50,200 nucleotides of DNA, from contig JAAUUB010000006.1 in the NCBI GenBank assembly GCA_012031215.1, positions 1 to 50,200 of the forward strand. The letters run 5' to 3'. The position numbers and the translations under genes are program-made. The notes beneath the pieces are model-generated. The model searched no databases. It was not told the DNA's origin and worked only from the letters and a program-made list of their open reading frames with translations. Positions 1-7,723 of the stretch are shown here, piece by piece; the first letter of the stretch is position 1, and each line of letters starts with the position of its first letter. The stretch is from Microscillaceae bacterium (GTDB lineage: Bacteria > Bacteroidota > Bacteroidia > Cytophagales > Microscillaceae).

Positions 1-241
1 CATTGTGCCGGGCATCTTGTGATTGCCGAAAGTAGGGAAAAAAGCGGTCGGCGATGTTGAAAACCCCCAAACTGCCAAAAGAGAGGAAAGTCCAGGCCGC
101 TGCTTCCAGAAAAGTCAGCATGCCAATTTGCTCACGGGTGAGGTAGCGCGGATACAGCCACAATATGGTGAAGGCACTAATGCCAATGCCGGCAAAAGAA
201 ATCAGAGAACTGCGGGTGCTTTGCCGGATGATAATGCCCAT
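1..241 (-). CDS. Polysaccharide/O-antigen flippase-type membrane protein, N-terminal part
   Basis: Reading the minus strand from the ATG at 241 gives 80 codons open to the window edge. The product starts MGIIIRQSTRSSLISFAGIG and continues with a hydrophobic helix, then LTREQIGMLTFLEAAAW and a further hydrophobic stretch. This arrangement, a short basic start, a first membrane helix and a conserved L-x-x-E-Q-x-G turn before helix two, is what I know from the Wzx/MATE-like lipopolysaccharide or polysaccharide flippases of Bacteroidota, which move lipid-linked glycans across the inner membrane. Only the first two helices are visible, so substrate and even subfamily are inference. It lies downstream of the fasciclin gene on the same strand, separated by a terminator, so it is probably transcribed on its own. 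Confidence 0.6.
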   Translation of the reverse strand, partial: MGIIIRQSTRSSLISFAGIGISAFTILWLYPRYLTREQIGMLTFLEAAAWTFLSFGSLGVFNIADRFFPYFRQSQDARHN

Positions 242-285
242 ATTCAGAAAGATTGCTACATCAGGAAGTTTTCAGGACGCAAATT

Positions 286-313
286 AAAAAAAAAGCATCC
301 CCATGGAGGATGC
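286..313 (-). terminator. Intrinsic terminator of the fasciclin lipoprotein gene
   Basis: Six-base stem GCATCC/GGATGC (295-300 with 308-313) around a seven-base loop. On the minus strand it is followed by a run of T (complement of the A run 286-294). It lies 67 bases past the fasciclin stop codon. Confidence 0.75.
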
Positions 314-379
314 CCTTTTTTAAAAATTTCAAAATGTAACACTAAAAATCAAATGGAGATTCGGAAGCCCCTTTATTTA

Positions 380-1761
380 TTAAGGAAAAATAGGAAGCAA
401 CACTCGGTCAATGACGTGCACCACCCCATTGCTCATATTGATATCGACACTGGTTACGTTGGTAACCCGGTCTTCGGCATCGGTAATGGTAACGGCCCCA
501 CTCATCATATTGACCGCCGTGGTGATGTCCTGGCCCGCAACGGTTTCAACACCATCATTGGGAACATCCCCTGAGAACACTTCTGCACCCAGCACGTGAT
601 AGGTCAATATGGTTGCCACCTCATCGGTAGTAAAGCCACTCAGGTTGGTAACCCCCAGTTCAGTCAAAAGTGCGGCCACGGCGGCATTGTCAGGGGCAAA
701 AGCGTGAAGGGACCATCGCTGGCCAGGGTGCCCGCAATGTCAATATCAGGGTCGGCATCGGCCACCCCAACTACGCCTAACAAAGAGGCAAATTCTGGGT
801 TGCGAACCACCAGGTCGGTGATGGTTCCCTGACCGATGACCCTATCCACGATATGGATGACTCCATCGGTGGTCAAGATGTCTGTCCCCGTGATTTGGGC
901 TTCATTCACAAAAGCACCGGCAGTGCCAATGCCAAAATACAAACCATTGCCATCGGCGGCTTTTACGGCAATATCACTCACCAAATCATCCGAGAAGGTA
1001 CGTCCGCCCGTTACCACGTGGTAGCTCAAAACCGCTGCCAGCACTTCGGGGGCGGTACTATTGACTACGGCCAGGGTAAGTCCGGCAGCCTCAAAAGCGG
1101 CATCGGTAGGGGCAAACACGGTAAGCGGCCCAGTCAAGGCACTCAAATTGATGCCCGAACGTGTCAAAGCGGCAACCAGAATAGAGAATCCGGCATTGGT
1201 GGCCGTTGTAGCAATATCATTCGGCGGCAAAATGACGTTATCTACTCCGTGTATTACCCCATTGCTCGCTTCAATATTGGCTTCGGTTACCGTTACAGCA
1301 CCATTGATTTTGACCCCACTGGCCACATTGACATACAAAAGGTTGAAATCACTGGCGGCACTGGCGGTGGTGTAGGTCTGTGAGGCCAGTTGGGTGGAAT
1401 TCAATTCCTGTCCCAGAACGTGGTAGAGCAAAATACGGGTTAAGCCGGCATCACCATTGGGCAAAGCTGCAATGGCAGCACTGTTGAAACCAGCCGCTTC
1501 AAAAGCGGCATTGGTAGGGGCAAATACGGTAAAACGGGCCGAAGCATCTTGCAAAACGCTCACCAATCCGGCCTTTTGTACAGCGGCCACGAGCAGCGAA
1601 TAGTTGGGGTCGGCGGCCAACTGGCCTACAATAGTAGTGTCCGGGCTTGCCTCATCGTCATCACCACAAGCCGTAAAAAACAACACGGGTATCAAGAGGC
1701 AAACCAGTAAGCTCAATTTGCGCGCTAATTGAAAAGAATTTTCAAAAATTACTTTTGTCAT
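380..1761 (-). CDS. Lipoprotein with three fasciclin (FAS1) domains, one frameshift
   Basis: Secreted FAS1 protein, a family linked to cell adhesion and surface interactions. A lipoprotein signal ending in FFTAC followed by GDDD is visible near residue 32, so the mature protein is probably lipid-anchored at the outer membrane. Three repeats follow, each with the FAS1 H1 motif TVFAPTNAAF/TVFAPTDAAF and the H2 motif GVIHGVDNVI, GVIHIVDRVI or GVVHVIDRVL. The third repeat is split: at 698-701 a run of four A (T on the coding strand) seems to have lost one base; restoring it reads FTLFAPDNAA and joins both halves into about 460 residues. The ATG at 1761 is preferred over an in-frame one at 1800 because it gives a normal-length signal peptide. 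The gene stands alone between the terminator at 286 and the divergent receiver gene. Confidence 0.85.
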
Positions 1762-1893
1762 GTCTGTTAAAAAATTAGGGTTAAAAAAATTTATATCCAA
1801 TTACAGGTCATGACACTCCTGCTGACCGAATGGTTGGAAGGACGTTTGAAAATTTATCACAAAATATAATCTTGCCTCAATAGCTGCCGGAAG

Positions 1894-1924
1894 TTGAAGA
1901 TTTGAAAAGAAAAAACTACCTTTG
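1894..1924 (+). promoter_or_regulatory. Bacteroidota-type promoter of the receiver gene
   Basis: TTG at 1894-1896, 20-base spacer, TACCTTTG at 1917-1924, matching the TTG/TAnnTTTG consensus of the primary sigma factor of Bacteroidota. The start codon at 1948 leaves a short leader of roughly 20 bases. Confidence 0.7.
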
Positions 1925-1947
1925 CTCACACACAAACCTAGAGCGAT

Positions 1948-2370
1948 ATGCGTGCAGAAGCGCCCAATTCACTTCGTAAAATTTGGATTGTAGATGACAA
2001 TGACATCGATGCGCTTATTTGTAACCGCATTATGGAGCGTTCTGACCCCCACACCCAAATCTCGCATTATGCTGAGGGAGAAGAAGCCCTGCTGGACTTA
2101 CAAAAGAAAATTAAGGAAAACCCTCAGGAATTGCCCGATTTAATCCTGCTTGATTTGTATATGCCCATCGTCAATGGCTGGAAATTCGTCAGCCGATACC
2201 GGGAGATGGGGCACTTACTGCCGCAAAAAATCATCTTACTCTTACATTCTTGCACGGGGCTGGACAGCGACATCCGGCAAGCCTGCGACCAGGCCGAGAT
2301 TGATGGCTTTGTCAATAAGCCTTTTACCCCGGAAAAATATTCGCACATACGCCAAAAATACTTTCGCTAG
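1948..2370 (+). CDS. Stand-alone response regulator receiver (REC) protein
   Basis: 140-residue CheY-like protein with no output domain. The acidic pair D16-D17 (in IVDDND), the phospho-acceptor D69 in LILLDLYMP, S101 at the conserved Ser/Thr position and K124 in FVNKPF are all present, so phosphorylation by a histidine kinase should be possible. The KPF motif and the LLDLYMPIVNGW stretch are typical of the single-domain receivers often found in Bacteroidota next to hybrid kinases. No kinase gene is adjacent here; the partner must be elsewhere. The gene has its own promoter and a strong terminator, so it is a single-gene transcript. The function of the pathway cannot be told from sequence. 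Confidence 0.9.
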   Translation: MRAEAPNSLRKIWIVDDNDIDALICNRIMERSDPHTQISHYAEGEEALLDLQKKIKENPQELPDLILLDLYMPIVNGWKFVSRYREMGHLLPQKIILLLHSCTGLDSDIRQACDQAEIDGFVNKPFTPEKYSHIRQKYFR

Positions 2371-2408
2371 CCTCTTGTATTGAGTAATTTTTCTTCAATT
2401 CTCAACAA

Positions 2409-2435
2409 ACCGGACCTCACCCGTCCGGTTTTTTT
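2409..2435 (+). terminator. Intrinsic terminator of the receiver gene
   Basis: Seven-base stem ACCGGAC/GTCCGGT (2409-2415 with 2423-2429) with a seven-base loop and a seven-base T run. It sits between two convergent genes; on the other strand the T run is weak. Confidence 0.9.
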
Positions 2436-2443
2436 GTGCAAAG

Positions 2444-3622
2444 CTAATAGAGCCAGGAGGGGCGACGAAAAGGGCGGTCGTCTAAAATAGCCCGCAAAAT
2501 GCCCACCAGCTCTTCAAAAACAGGGCAGTTATGATTGGTGAGCAAAATCAGGACGCGCCCACGTTTCGGGTTGCGAATTAGCATCGACTTGAAACCCAGC
2601 CAGCCCCCGGCATGGTAAATTTCTTCGAACTCACTTCCCAAATGCCAACCCCAGCCATAGGGATAAGAAAGCTTGCCGGAGAGGCGGGTAGGGCTTTGGG
2701 CTTTTTGGGCCAGGGGCCTGCCAATGAGCCGGTTTTTTTCCCAGGCTTTGGCCCATCGGAGCAAATCCGTAGTGCTGGCAAAAACACCCTGTTCGCCGTA
2801 AACACGGTCCAAAAAATTTTGGTGAAAGAGCGTTTTTCGGTCAGACTGAAAACCAATGGCCTGATTGGGAAAGGCTCTTTTTTGGGAAAAATCCGGCAGG
2901 TAAGTACGCCTGAGCCCCAAGGGTTTCAAAACGGCTTTTTGCAAATACTTAGGAAAGGAAGTCTTCGTGATTTTCTCGACCAGGGCCGCCAACAACACAT
3001 AATTGGTGGCGCTATAGGCCCAGTCCGTACCCGGGGCAAAATCAGGGTTTGGCTTTTCATTTTCGAGCCAGGCCAGCACATTTTGAAGCCGGGCAAAGGT
3101 CATCATTTCCGAAGAAGCCGTGTAAAAATAGCTCACATAATCGGGCAAGCCTGAAGTATGACTGAGCAATTGCTGCACACGCAGGGAGGGATAGGGCAGG
3201 CGAGGGAAATACTGCCCCAGCGTATCGCGTAGGCCGAGCCTTTTTTTTTGTACCAGTGTCAAAATGGCCATGGCAGTAAAAGTAGCCGAAATGCCCCCTA
3301 GCGAAAAAACGGTTTGGGTATCCAGGCGGGTGCTGTCGCGAAAATCTGCAAAACCATAAGCTTGGTGTAGCAAAACTTCCCCATTTTCCATCACCAGCAG
3401 ATTGCCGTTGAAGAGGCCCTTCTCCTGCAAGCGATTGAGAATGAGGTCTATCTTTGCTTTTTTAATTTCGACCTGGGCCTTGCGGAGCGAATCAAGCCGG
3501 AGAGCCAGCCTATTTTGCGCAGGTGGTTTTCGGTTGCAAGCCAAAGCCAGGCCCAACACCAGCAAACCCAAAAAAAGATTGTGTACCAAGCGAAGCAAGG
3601 GAGTAGTCAGCAAAAAAGTCAT
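2444..3622 (-). CDS. Beta-lactamase-fold (serine hydrolase family) lipoprotein lacking catalytic residues
   Basis: About 392 residues with a lipobox LALAC (Cys 29) and the full class C beta-lactamase/penicillin-binding-protein-like fold signature: LLSHTSGLPDY, a YSATNYVLLAALVEK helix and HAGGWLGFKS. In active relatives the first motif is S-x-x-K inside GS-x-S-K-QFTAMAIL; here the aligned stretch reads LGGISATFTAMAIL, so the Ser is Gly110 and the Lys is Ala113. The second motif Y-x-N is YSA (203-205). Only the H-x-G motif (337-339) remains. All codons are in frame and there is no sign of indel damage here. I infer a non-enzymatic, ligand-binding or structural role, or divergence of the whole active site. 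The ATG at 3622 is preferred to a TTG at 3631. Confidence 0.85.
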   Translation of the reverse strand: MTFLLTTPLLRLVHNLFLGLLVLGLALACNRKPPAQNRLALRLDSLRKAQVEIKKAKIDLILNRLQEKGLFNGNLLVMENGEVLLHQAYGFADFRDSTRLDTQTVFSLGGISATFTAMAILTLVQKKRLGLRDTLGQYFPRLPYPSLRVQQLLSHTSGLPDYVSYFYTASSEMMTFARLQNVLAWLENEKPNPDFAPGTDWAYSATNYVLLAALVEKITKTSFPKYLQKAVLKPLGLRRTYLPDFSQKRAFPNQAIGFQSDRKTLFHQNFLDRVYGEQGVFASTTDLLRWAKAWEKNRLIGRPLAQKAQSPTRLSGKLSYPYGWGWHLGSEFEEIYHAGGWLGFKSMLIRNPKRGRVLILLTNHNCPVFEELVGILRAILDDRPFRRPSWLY

Positions 3623-3641
3623 CAAAAGCAATCCTAAGGAT

Positions 3642-3690
3642 AAAAAAACTGCCCTCCCGACCCCATTTTTGGGAAAAGGAAGAGCAGTTT
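3642..3690 (-). terminator. Intrinsic terminator of the small lipoprotein gene
   Basis: Stem AAACTGC/GCAGTTT (3646-3652 with 3684-3690), extended after a mismatch, with a run of T on the minus strand (complement of 3642-3648). It lies between the small lipoprotein gene and the serine hydrolase-like gene. Confidence 0.65.
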
Positions 3691-3720
3691 GGCTACAAAT
3701 CTATTTGCTAAAAATATCGA

Positions 3721-4050
3721 TTAAGCACCTTTGGCTTGGGTAGTATCTACCGGGGCCACCTGGCTTGAATCGGCGGGGGCCACCGTGCTATCCGTAGTGG
3801 AAGGCGTGGCTTTGTCCAAACCTAAAAATCTTTCTTTGATGGTGGCGGCTCTCTTTTTGCCGTCTTCGGGTTCCGGATATTCGTTTTTCAGTTGGCGGGC
3901 TGGGGCCTCAGGGCCATCGCCATATACGCGCTCATCATTTTCGCGCAGGTCTTCGGTGTCAGCAGTAACCGCATTATAACGGTCAAAACCGCAACTGGCC
4001 AAACCGAAGACCAGGCTCATCAAGACTATCAGAAGGTTTTTGTGATTCAT
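3721..4050 (-). CDS. Small hypothetical lipoprotein
   Basis: 109 residues. Lipoprotein signal with lipobox GLASC at Cys20, followed by a polar chain rich in E, D, R and T with a T/S/P/A-rich tail (repeated PADSSQVAPVDTTQ-like spacing). No domain that I recognise. Such a composition suggests a flexible surface or periplasmic tether, which is inference. The ATG at 4050 is chosen because it gives a normal signal peptide; an upstream in-frame start at 4110 would add a stretch of another kind and overlap the neighbouring gene's 3' end. A -7 element TATTTTTG lies just upstream (4077-4084). Confidence 0.7.
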   Translation of the reverse strand: MNHKNLLIVLMSLVFGLASCGFDRYNAVTADTEDLRENDERVYGDGPEAPARQLKNEYPEPEDGKKRAATIKERFLGLDKATPSTTDSTVAPADSSQVAPVDTTQAKGA

Positions 4051-4076
4051 AAAAATTTCAATAATTGGCTTTGGAG

Positions 4077-4084
4077 CAAAAATA
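4077..4084 (-). promoter_or_regulatory. -7 element before the small lipoprotein gene
   Basis: TATTTTTG on the minus strand fits TAnnTTTG, 26 bases upstream of the ATG at 4050. The -33 TTG is not well placed (closest gives a 17-base spacer). Confidence 0.4.
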
Positions 4085-4110
4085 AGAAAGAATTGCAAAA
4101 TCAAGGGCAT

Positions 4111-4458
4111 TTAATCGGGCTTTTTCCACCACAAGGCCCGAAAACTGTAGCCACTCCAAGCCGCCAAGCCGCCCACCAGCGCCGCAATGCCTAAGGTAAT
4201 GGCAAAAATACCCCAAGTAGGCAGATTGAAAAGTTCCGCAATACGGCCCAGCAAAAGCCCTTCGTTGCGCTGGTTGAGAAAAAAAGCATAGCCCCCCCAT
4301 ACCAGACCAGCACCAAAAAAACCTGCCAGAAAAGCCCCTCCTGCACTCCGTCCTAGCAGTACGGCTCCCACAAAAGCATCCAAGGCCAGCAACCACCACG
4401 AGGAAAAAAGCGATTGGGTAATAAAAACCAAAAGGGCAATTGTGATAAACAGTAGCAT
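4111..4458 (-). CDS. Small hypothetical inner-membrane protein, about four helices
   Basis: 115 residues, nearly all hydrophobic: MLLFITIALLVFITQSLF, a second helix around LLALDAFVGAVLLG, a glycine-rich third (GGAFLAGFFGAGLVWGGYAFF), a short soluble stretch (LNQRNEGLLLGRIAELFNLP) and a last helix ending in a basic tail WWKKPD. I do not recognise the family. The ATG at 4458 is used, because the track back to 4506 adds only polar residues. It precedes the small lipoprotein gene on the same strand by 60 bases, so the two may be co-transcribed, and it follows the radical SAM gene by 190 bases with a promoter-like site between. Confidence 0.65.
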   Translation of the reverse strand: MLLFITIALLVFITQSLFSSWWLLALDAFVGAVLLGRSAGGAFLAGFFGAGLVWGGYAFFLNQRNEGLLLGRIAELFNLPTWGIFAITLGIAALVGGLAAWSGYSFRALWWKKPD

Positions 4459-4546
4459 ATTCTTTTTTTTCCAAATAATTGACCTTTGCCAGCTTATGAG
4501 AACCAAAACTGGGCAATAGCCATGTGGATAGAATTTGTAAATGGCT

Positions 4547-4554
4547 CAAAGTTA
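4547..4554 (-). promoter_or_regulatory. -7 element before the small membrane protein gene
   Basis: TAACTTTG on the minus strand matches TAnnTTTG; the TTTG of a possible -33 box is at 4571-4568, only 13 bases away, so the match is partial. The spacer holds no other coding region that I can see. Confidence 0.4.
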
Positions 4555-4648
4555 GGATATTCTTTTCCAAATTGGCTTGACCCTTAAAAAAAATCCTAAA
4601 AAATCCCGATAAGGCGGCGGGTTATCCGAAGCCTTCTCCTCACACTTT

Positions 4649-5866
4649 TCACATTTTTTGAACCGATGAGCCTGGAAGCGAATAAGTCCGAACCTGTCCT
4701 TTTTTATCTTTTATCCGAAACTGCCGGGAAGACTGCTTTTGCAACCGCCCTCTTTCCAGTAGTTTTTGTAAATCTGCTTCGTTTTCCTGAAAAAACTGAT
4801 ACCGCATTTTGGTAGGTTTACATTCTAAATTGACCTGCGCTGATGAGCGAAGAATAAAAGCCTGACAACCAAAACGACAGATTTTTTTGGCGGGGCAGGT
4901 GGGGCAGTCGAGCCAGTTTTCCGGGACACGAGCCAGAAATTGCTGCCGAGCCCGGGCAAAGGCTTTTTGAGAAACCGCCTGGATTGGGTCTTTCAGATGG
5001 CCCAGAAAATAAGCCTGGTCGTTCCATTGAAAACGACCACAGGGCAACAAATCGCCTTGCGGGCTAATGCCCAGCACCCGGCTCCCGGCTCCACATTGTT
5101 GTTCGTGGCAAAGTGTGGGGGTAGGCTTTGCCCGCCCAAAGTAACGTTCCAGTTCCAATTGCAGATTGTATTCCATAAACTGCCCTTCGCTTTCCATCAT
5201 ATAATGCAAAATGGCTACCTGAGCCTGAAAGACCGCCTCAGGCGGCAAAACAGCCAGTTGCTTTCCCTGTCCTACGGGCAGCATCATATTGGCTTTAAAA
5301 CCCGAAAGGCCCATTTCCTGGTGCAAAAACCGACAGATTTCCGGGAATTTATCAAAATTTTGGGTGTGAATGGTGCTCAGTACCCCCACCTGCAATCCGG
5401 CGGCTTTAAGCTTCTGATAATTTTGCAAAACCTTGCTTTCTGGGCCCCGCCAGCTTTGTTGGGGGTCTAGTAGCCCATCCAGGCTAATGCCAATTTGAAA
5501 GCGGTGTTTTTGGTAAAGGGCTATTTTAGCCGCAGAAAGATGCTGAAGATTGGTTTGGATGGAAAAATAAACCTGCTTTTGGTGCTTTTGGCCTTGCTGG
5601 CAGGCTGCGGCCAGGGCGGCCTCGTACCAGTCATTGGAAAGCAGGCCAGGCTCACCGCCGTGGAATAAAAAGGTGATTTTGGGCGAGCGGCTCTGCGCGC
5701 AAACGGCTTCGGCCAAGTGGGCAAACAAGGCCAGGGGCATGTCCTGGCCTTTCTTCTGGATGTTTTCATAGCAATAAAGGCAATCCAGATTGCACCGATT
5801 GGTAACTTTTACCACCAGGGTTTCAACCTGGGCAAAACGGCGGTCGGCGGGGCGAAAAGTCCACAT
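4649..5866 (-). CDS. Radical SAM/SPASM enzyme, probable peptide- or protein-modifying
   Basis: 405 residues. The radical SAM cluster motif C-x3-C-x2-C is C25-C29-C32 in NRCNLDCLYCYE, followed by LFHGGEPGL (SAM binding) and ISLDG. The C-terminal part has a SPASM-type cysteine set: CHEQQCGAG, LLPCGRF, DCPTCPAKKICRFGC and a last LECKP, enough for two extra iron-sulfur clusters. Enzymes of this build include anaerobic sulfatase maturases and RiPP maturases, which install cross-links or oxidise side chains. No sulfatase gene and no obvious precursor peptide lie beside it in this window; the gene seems to stand alone, divergent from the LRR gene. Which substrate it serves is open. A basic C-terminal extension of about 35 residues follows the last Cys region. 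Confidence 0.85.
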   Translation of the reverse strand: MWTFRPADRRFAQVETLVVKVTNRCNLDCLYCYENIQKKGQDMPLALFAHLAEAVCAQSRSPKITFLFHGGEPGLLSNDWYEAALAAACQQGQKHQKQVYFSIQTNLQHLSAAKIALYQKHRFQIGISLDGLLDPQQSWRGPESKVLQNYQKLKAAGLQVGVLSTIHTQNFDKFPEICRFLHQEMGLSGFKANMMLPVGQGKQLAVLPPEAVFQAQVAILHYMMESEGQFMEYNLQLELERYFGRAKPTPTLCHEQQCGAGSRVLGISPQGDLLPCGRFQWNDQAYFLGHLKDPIQAVSQKAFARARQQFLARVPENWLDCPTCPAKKICRFGCQAFILRSSAQVNLECKPTKMRYQFFQENEADLQKLLERGRLQKQSSRQFRIKDKKGQVRTYSLPGSSVQKM

Positions 5867-5967
5867 TTTACCAAATGATTATTTTTGGAAGGTAAGAACG
5901 TCATAAATTTCAGAAATTCCTTAGCTTCACCAAAAATTTATAAGCCCTGCAAAAACGGGATTTATCT

Positions 5968-7106
5968 ATGTGGTATGTTTATCTGTTGATTTGGTTTTTG
6001 GGGGGAATGTGGCTGGCTCACCCCTTGCGGGCGCAAAATAACCTGCTCCCGCTAGAAGCCCTGGAAGAAGTAAAGTTTTTTACCAATCTGGACGAGGCCC
6101 TCGAGAAGCCCGATGAGGTCTTTGCGCTTCAGCTTCGCAACCAGGGACTAGAAAATGTGCCCCGAGAAATTGAAAAATTTAAGAACCTGCAATACCTTGA
6201 CCTGGCCCTCAATCCTATTCAACAATTGCCCAAAGAGCTTTTTGGCCTTCGCAATTTACAGGTGCTCGACCTTTGGGGCGCACAATTGCAATCCCTGCCC
6301 CCGCAGTTGAAAGACCTTTTAAACCTGCGACTGCTCTACCTCGATTATAATCAGTTAATGCGCTTGCCCGAGGAGATTGGGCAACTCAAAAAACTGGAAG
6401 TGCTGGACCTGGCCGGCAATCAATTACAAAGCCTGCCTGTACAGCTAGGGAATTTATCCAATCTACAAGTCTTGGGCCTCAAGCAAAATCAATTGGTAAA
6501 ATTGCCGCAAAGGCTGGACAGCCTAGACCGCCTACGGGTTTTAGACCTGGAAGCCAACCAATTGCAAAGTCTTTCGCCGGGCCTGGCCCAACTCAAAAGC
6601 CTGGAGTATCTCTACCTGAGCCATAATTTGTTGGAAGACTTTCCCGCGGAAATAGGCCAGTTAAGCCAGTTGCGGTTTTTGTTTTTAGAACATAATCAAA
6701 TCAAGCGTGTGCCAGCCGATTTGCCAGATATGCCCCGGCTTGAGGTTTTGCAAATGGGAGATAACCAATTGAAAAGCCTGCCCCTGGGTTTGTGCAATTT
6801 GCGTTCGCTACCCGTATTGGGGCTAAAAAATAATTTATTGGAAACCCTCCCTGCGGAAATGCGCCAGATGCAAGCCCTCAAAACCCTGCTCCTGGAAAAC
6901 ACCAGGCTGGAAAGTTTTCCGATGGTATTGTTAGAATTGGAAAACTCGAGCTGCTTAGCCTGCGCGATAATCAGCTCAAAACATTGCCACCCGAAATCAA
7001 AAGCCTGAGGCGGCTGAGGGAGCTAAATCTTCGTAAAAATCCGCTTTCCGGCCAGGAAATTGGGAATCTTCGGCGAGAGATGCGCTGGTGCAATATTGAT
7101 TTTTAG
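5968..7106 (+). CDS. Secreted leucine-rich repeat protein, one frameshift
   Basis: About 379 residues after correction. A signal peptide (MWYVYLLIWFLGGMWL then HPLRAQ) is followed by a dozen or so 23-residue repeats of the form LPxxLxxLxxLxxLxLxxNxL, the bacterial LRR pattern that builds a protein-binding solenoid. At 6941-6944 a run of four A seems one base short (VLLELEKLELLSLRDNQL on restoration); reading on gives two more repeats and a C-terminal cap ending in RWCNIDF with the stop at 7104-7106. Without the repair the chain stops at 7008 in unrelated residues. The protein is probably periplasmic or exported. Binding partner unknown. Divergent from the radical SAM gene with about 100 bases between. 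Confidence 0.85.
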
Positions 7107-7269
7107 GCAGCATCCAGCCTTTTTCACATTTCCCCCCCATTTCTCCGGGTATTTTTATTGGGGCCGTATAAATCTCGGAAACATCGTGGGCGTTTACATT
7201 TTCCGGATAAATATCCAATGCCCAATCCTCCGTTTTAGCTTTTGGCAATCATTTTTTGTCTTTTTCTGG

Positions 7270-7709
7270 TCAACTGCTATGGTCGGCAATGATGACCCAC
7301 TCGCCATTTATTTTTTTCCAGGTCAGGGAAAAATAGCCCTGGGGGGCATCTTTTTTTCTTTGCAAGAACCATCGGCCAAGCACCAGCGCGGCTTCGGGGC
7401 CAAGCCAGGCCAGACGAATGATTTCAAAGCGGAGTTGGCCCATTTTTCCGGGGTGGGGTAGTTGCTGCGGTAGTTGTCCAGGGTGGCCTGCCATCCGTAG
7501 GTAATGCCGCTTTGCCCGATAAAAGCCAGCGAATCTGAATGCCAGTAGCCTTCCATAAATTGTTCCAAATGGCCCTTGTTCCAGGCCTCGGTCTGGCCCC
7601 GGAGAATATCTCGGATGGCTTGCGCATCATTTTCAGTTTGGGCAAAAACAAAAGATTGAAGGGCCAGCCAGCTTGCCAGTCCTAACAAAAGTTTAGAAAA
7701 AATTTGCAT
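7270..7709 (-). CDS. Secreted NTF2-like (DUF4440/SnoaL-type) protein, one frameshift
   Basis: About 146 residues. Signal peptide MQIFSKLLLGLASWLALQSF then VFAQ; the mature part starts with an amphipathic helix (IRDILRGQTEAWNKGHLEQFMEGYW) and continues through SDSLAFIGQSG to TWKKINGEWVIIADHSS, the usual order of a cystatin-like NTF2 fold. Such proteins are small ligand-binding or hydrolase-like proteins; no activity can be assigned. At 7443-7447 (five T on the plus strand) one base appears lost: restoring it reads PTPEKMGQLRFEIIRLAWLG and joins both halves. The ATG at 7709 gives the best signal peptide. It lies 14 bases downstream of the acyl-CoA synthetase gene, so the two are likely one transcript. 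Confidence 0.75.
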
Positions 7710-7723
7710 TTTATCCGGGGGAA

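Noticed and set aside
4058-4570. Long minus-strand frame over the small membrane protein gene
   Set aside because: It is the same DNA in another frame, rich in C, G and R; the frame from 4458 gives four clear helices.
6997-7248. Minus-strand frame overlapping the end of the LRR gene, whose short N-terminal part looks peptide-like
   Set aside because: It begins at TTG with no Shine-Dalgarno or ATG, and most of it is the antisense of the LRR gene. A repair of the G run could give a short peptide ending in GGEM, but nothing else supports it.
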